From assembly GCA_900539655.1 (NCBI GenBank), contig UQCR01000002.1, forward strand, positions 124,001 through 188,000: a DNA stretch of 64,000 bases, read 5' to 3'. Below the pieces are notes generated by a model that worked only from the letters and a program-made list of their open reading frames with translations, had not been told where the DNA came from and made no database searches. Numbering within the stretch: the stretch's first letter is position 1; every line of letters begins with the position of its first letter. Source of the stretch: an uncultured Robinsoniella sp. Lineage in GTDB: Bacteria > Bacillota > Clostridia > Lachnospirales > Lachnospiraceae. Below are positions 60,539 to 64,000 of the stretch, piece by piece. The position numbers and the translations under genes were made by a program.

Positions 60539-61231
60539 GTGATTCTTGAGTTAGATCATATCTATAAAGATTATATTCAGGGCAAAATGGTTGTCCCGGT
60601 ATTAAAGGATGTTTGCCTTCATGTAGAAAAAGGTGAATATGTTGCAATAATGGGACCATCCGGTTCCGGAAAATCAACGCTTATGAATATTGTCGGATGT
60701 CTGGACAAGCCGACGAAAGGAACATTTTTGCTGGATGGACAGGATGTACTTGGCTTAAAAGAGGAATCGGTAGCGGATGTACGTTTGAAGAGTGTTGGAT
60801 TTGTATTTCAGACCTTTCAGCTGCTTCCTAGGCAAAGTGCACTGGAAAATGTTGCATTACCTTTGATTTATGCAGGTGTGCACAAGAGGGAACGCCTGAA
60901 GAGAGCGGCACAGGCCCTGGAAAGGGTTGGGCTGGAAGACCGTATAGAATTTAAACCTACACAGTTATCCGGTGGACAGAAGCAAAGGGTGGCCATTGCC
61001 AGAGCACTGGTAAATAATCCGAAAATAATTCTGGCAGATGAACCTACAGGTGCATTAGACTCCAGATCCAGCAAACAGGTTATGGAGCTATTTGAAAAAT
61101 TAAATGAAGAAGGGGTAACGGTTGTTATGATTACCCATGACCCTGGCATAGCAAAGTGTGCAAAAAGGACGGTATATATATTTGACGGAGAACTCTCTGA
61201 AAGCAATCCAAAGGAGGAGGTTACCAAGTGA
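60539..61231 (+). CDS. MacB/LolD-type ABC exporter ATP-binding protein
   Basis: 230 aa, GTG start with GGAGG seven bases upstream. Walker A GPSGSGKSTLM (about 40), Q-loop VFQTFQLLPR, signature LSGGQKQR, Walker B IILADEPTGALDS, and the switch His in MITHD. This class partners FtsX-like permeases (MacB, LolCE, BceAB). Its stop overlaps the second adaptor start (GTGA). Confidence 0.95.
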   Translation: MILELDHIYKDYIQGKMVVPVLKDVCLHVEKGEYVAIMGPSGSGKSTLMNIVGCLDKPTKGTFLLDGQDVLGLKEESVADVRLKSVGFVFQTFQLLPRQSALENVALPLIYAGVHKRERLKRAAQALERVGLEDRIEFKPTQLSGGQKQRVAIARALVNNPKIILADEPTGALDSRSSKQVMELFEKLNEEGVTVVMITHDPGIAKCAKRTVYIFDGELSESNPKEEVTK

Positions 61232-63393
61232 AAAAAATTACCATAGCAGGTATATGTATAGCTTCTGTCCTCGCAGTCGGTGCCGCCGGGTTTGGAATAT
61301 TTAAGGTAGTAAAATCGGGTGGTGATCCGGTAGAGGTCATTCCGGTTTCCCAGTTTCAGGGAATGGGGATGATGGGAGACGGAAGCACATTATATGCCAA
61401 TATCGTATCTGATGTCAGCCAGGAAGTACATCTGGCATCCGATCAGATTGTGAATGAAGTATATGTAAAAGAAGGCGATAAAGTTAAAGTAGGCGATAAG
61501 CTGCTTTCTTATGATACAACCCTTATGGAACTGAACCTGGAAATGTATGAACTGGATGGAAAGACACTGGATTTAAAAATTCAGGGATCTAAAAATGACC
61601 TTGAAAAATTAAAAAAGGTAACGCCGCTTCCCAATTCATCCAAGAACAGCAAAATACCAAAACAGACTCCTGGTAGTGCCTCTGATGACGACGATGACCC
61701 TGATGATGAAGCAAGGGCAATTCTGACCGATAATTTTGTAACGGCATCTATGAGCCAGATGCAGGGAAGCACCGGTAATACGGACAGTACCGGCAGCACA
61801 GGGGATACCAATACTCCGGATACTAAAGCAACTGAAAGCAATAGCAGCACAGATGCTCCGGAAACCAAACCGACAGACAGTTCGGAAGCGCCGACAGAGA
61901 CGAACCAGCAGACGGAAGCCCCATCCACAGAGGCTCCTGCTGAGTTAAACAGTGTGATTGTAAATATTGGCTGGAATCATGGTACGAATGCATTGACGGA
62001 TTATCCATCCGGTGTAAAAGTTACTCTGATGAATGGGGATAAGCAGGCAGATGTGAGAACCTTGACAGCAGATAACAAATGGAGCACCACGTTTACCAAT
62101 TTAGATCCATCGGGAACTTATACTGTTAAAGGTGAAGAAGTAGCTGAATATACGCTGGTCGCAAAAGAGAAGCCGGCAGGTACATTTACACTGAATTACC
62201 ACTATAATGAACCGGCAGATTCACCGGCTGCTACGATTAAGCCGTATGATACACTGGATTATAAGTCCGAACCCTATAAGGGTGAAGGAACGAAGAAAAA
62301 TCCATATGTATTCTTCTGTAAGGATGGAACAATTGTAAAAGGATCCTTTATAAATAAAATGCTGGGATTTGATGAAAAGGGTGAAAAGTCCATTCGAAGC
62401 GGTTATCATGCAAAACTTGAAATCCGTGAAGCCGATTCTCTGACGGGCGGTTTCATAAAGTCCATAGGATTTGATGGAACCATCAAGGTAACCCATGGTT
62501 ATGCACCGGGAACCTCCTGGATTTTTACAAGCGATGGAATCAAGAAACAGGAAACCGATATTAACGATCCGCCTAAAGATGATGATAAGGACGGCAACTG
62601 GTCAGATCCGGGTGATGTTGACTGGAGTGATCCGGGTGATTTTGATGAAGGTTATACAGAAGATGAACTAAAGCAGGCGATTAAGGAAAAAGAAGCGGAG
62701 ATCCGTAAACTGGAACTGGATAAACGGGAATCAGACCTGAAAATCGAAAAGTCCAGAAGAGGAGTAAATGAAGCAACGGTTACGTCTACAATCAATGGAG
62801 TAGTAAAAAGCGTAGGAGATCCCAGTGTTGGTGAAATTGACGGAAAAGCTTTCGTAGTGATTACCAGTGATGAAGGTTTGTATGTAAAAGGCGCCATCAG
62901 TGAACTGAAACTGGATACCATCAAAAAAGGCGATGTAGTCCAGGGAATGGGAAATGAAAGCGGTATCAGCTTTGCAGCAACGATTACAGAAATTTCTCCT
63001 TATCCGGAAGATTCCAACAACTATGGATTTGGTGAGGGCAATTCAAATTCCTCATACTATCCGTTTACGGCATATATTGAATCTGCTGACGGATTGAGCA
63101 ACAATGAATCGGCGCAGATCACAATCAGCGGCGGTTCAGGAAATGCGGACACTATTTATTTGTACAAGGCTTACGTACGGACTGAAAACGGACAGAGCTA
63201 TGTCTACAAGGTAGACGAAAATAAAAAGTTAAAACAGCAGTTTGTTAAGACCGGAAAAACATTATTTTCACAGTACATTGAAATTAAAGAAGGTTTAACC
63301 AACGAAGATAAAATCGCATTCCCATATGGTAAAAATGTTAAGAACGGTGCAAAAGTAAAAGATGCTGATGACACCAGTGAAATGATGTACTAG
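61228..63393 (+). CDS. Adaptor 2: HlyD/MacA-like protein with a Cna-B-like insertion
   Basis: 721 aa, GTG start overlapping the ATPase stop. N-terminal anchor (about 5-28), first barrel-sandwich half (QIVNEVYVKEGDKVKVGDKL, residues 73-92), first helix to about 130, then an about 345-residue insertion: Ser/Thr/Glu-rich linker (175-238), a Cna-B-like beta domain (241-323, with SGVKVTLMNGDKQ and LDPSGTYTVKGEE), another beta-rich stretch (335-440) and an acidic DDDKDGNWSDPGDVDWSDPGD segment. The second helix (476-512) and the second half (TINGVVKSVGDPSVGEIDGK), then a barrel, follow. The normal helical hairpin tip is thus replaced by surface-protein modules. Confidence 0.85.
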   Translation: MKKITIAGICIASVLAVGAAGFGIFKVVKSGGDPVEVIPVSQFQGMGMMGDGSTLYANIVSDVSQEVHLASDQIVNEVYVKEGDKVKVGDKLLSYDTTLMELNLEMYELDGKTLDLKIQGSKNDLEKLKKVTPLPNSSKNSKIPKQTPGSASDDDDDPDDEARAILTDNFVTASMSQMQGSTGNTDSTGSTGDTNTPDTKATESNSSTDAPETKPTDSSEAPTETNQQTEAPSTEAPAELNSVIVNIGWNHGTNALTDYPSGVKVTLMNGDKQADVRTLTADNKWSTTFTNLDPSGTYTVKGEEVAEYTLVAKEKPAGTFTLNYHYNEPADSPAATIKPYDTLDYKSEPYKGEGTKKNPYVFFCKDGTIVKGSFINKMLGFDEKGEKSIRSGYHAKLEIREADSLTGGFIKSIGFDGTIKVTHGYAPGTSWIFTSDGIKKQETDINDPPKDDDKDGNWSDPGDVDWSDPGDFDEGYTEDELKQAIKEKEAEIRKLELDKRESDLKIEKSRRGVNEATVTSTINGVVKSVGDPSVGEIDGKAFVVITSDEGLYVKGAISELKLDTIKKGDVVQGMGNESGISFAATITEISPYPEDSNNYGFGEGNSNSSYYPFTAYIESADGLSNNESAQITISGGSGNADTIYLYKAYVRTENGQSYVYKVDENKKLKQQFVKTGKTLFSQYIEIKEGLTNEDKIAFPYGKNVKNGAKVKDADDTSEMMY

Positions 63394-63404
63394 GAGGTGG
63401 AACA

Positions 63405-64000
63405 GTGTTAGAGAATATACGATTGTCCTTTCAGGGCATTTGGTCACATAAGATGAGGTCATTTTTAACCATGCTGGGTATCATCATAGGTATCGCCTCT
63501 ATTATATCCATTGTTTCCACAATCCAGGGAACCAATGAACAGATTAAGAAGAACCTGATCGGTGGAGGCAACAACACCGTAACAGTGAGCCTTAGCCAGG
63601 GTGACTGGGATGATTATTCCCTGTCAGATTACGACTCCCTGCCTAAGGGAGTGCCGGTAATCTCAGAAGAGACAAAGAAAGAAATCAGCGATATCAGCGG
63701 TGTTGAGAAAGTATCATTATATACACGAAGAGCGTATGCAGATGGAATTTACCATCAGAATACCAGCCTGGATGGCGGCGGAGTATACGGAGTGGATCTG
63801 GATTACTTTGCCACCTGCGGCTACATAATGAAGACCGGACGTCCATTTTTACAAGAAGATTACAAGGATTTCCGTAAAGTAGCAATCTTGGATGAGTCTG
63901 CGGCTACGAGCCTGTTCCAGGATGAAGATCCCCTTGGACAAACCATAGAAATAAAAGGCGAGCCATTTACCGTAATAGGCGTTGTGGTGAAAAGTGATCA
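63405..64000 (+). CDS. MacB-like ABC exporter permease, N-terminal part
   Basis: The first 198 codons of a gene cut by the window end. GTG start with AGGAGGTG upstream, 11 bases after adaptor 2. NIRLSFQGIWSHKMRSFLTM and LGIIIGIASIISIV are the typical FtsX/MacB first membrane segment; the extracellular MacB_PCD domain follows (DISGVEKVSLYTRRAYADG; DYKDFRKVAILDESAATSLF). It should form the membrane part of the exporter with the ATPase and the two adaptors. Confidence 0.93.
   Translation, partial: MLENIRLSFQGIWSHKMRSFLTMLGIIIGIASIISIVSTIQGTNEQIKKNLIGGGNNTVTVSLSQGDWDDYSLSDYDSLPKGVPVISEETKKEISDISGVEKVSLYTRRAYADGIYHQNTSLDGGGVYGVDLDYFATCGYIMKTGRPFLQEDYKDFRKVAILDESAATSLFQDEDPLGQTIEIKGEPFTVIGVVVKSD

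Overview
The window reads as chromosomal DNA of a low-to-mid GC, Gram-positive, anaerobic gut clostridium, most likely Lachnospiraceae (Blautia/Dorea/Ruminococcus-like). The reasons are the YlmC/YmxH-type sporulation protein, the DUF5717/DUF5716 pair, a DUF6483 protein, HemZ, a tandem DUF1540 protein, a threonyl T-box, AUU-started infC behind an L20-type leader, strong AGGAGG ribosome sites, and TTGACA/TATAAT promoters. I see no prophage, integrase, intact insertion sequence or CRISPR array. The genus is inference; no 16S gene is present.

Layout. 1-4.3 kb: the tail of a TrkA-like K+ channel regulator, a short KdpD-like kinase with its KdpE-like regulator, ylmC, nrdR and a PAP2 membrane enzyme. 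4.5-10.2 kb: a three-gene operon of unknown function (very large DUF5717 protein, DUF5716 actin/Hsp70-fold-like protein, helical third protein), the best candidate for an undescribed system. 10.3-12.8 kb: polar amino-acid ABC importer. 13-20.8 kb: purC, purF, purB and purA, interrupted by an NhaC-type antiporter and a LysR regulator. 21-26.8 kb: HAD hydrolase, several unknown proteins, threonine aldolase, Na+-dependent amino-acid transporter, SEC-C protein. 26.9-33.6 kb: YesM/YesN two-component system divergent from a carbohydrate ABC importer that has no ATPase gene. 33.9-38.9 kb: YdcF protein, T-box thrS, DUF1540 protein, infC-rpmI-rplT. 39-43.9 kb: an AT-rich, repeat-rich stretch of small genes with tRNA-Asn, two tRNA-Leu, a PadR gene with its probable operator, and a nitroreductase. 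44.2-53 kb: housekeeping run apt, rel, MBL hydrolase, hemZ, HD-GYP, hisS, aspS. 53.3-57.5 kb: secreted leucine-rich-repeat protein, a lipoprotein with a duplicated domain, DUF1294. 57.6-64 kb: glyA, then a MacAB-like exporter operon with two adaptor proteins, one carrying a Cna-B-like insertion, running off the end.

Functional links. Purine synthesis (purC, purF, purB, purA, apt), one-carbon/glycine supply (glyA, threonine aldolase) and translation (thrS, hisS, aspS, infC, rpmI, rplT, three tRNAs) dominate the core genes. Sensing and transport are prominent: two two-component systems, LysR and PadR regulators, two ABC importers, two ion-coupled carriers and one exporter. Terminators and promoters given below were read by eye as inverted repeats and -35/-10 matches; none has been tested computationally. 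Where the open reading frame extends upstream of the best ribosome site, I chose the start with the ribosome site and say so.
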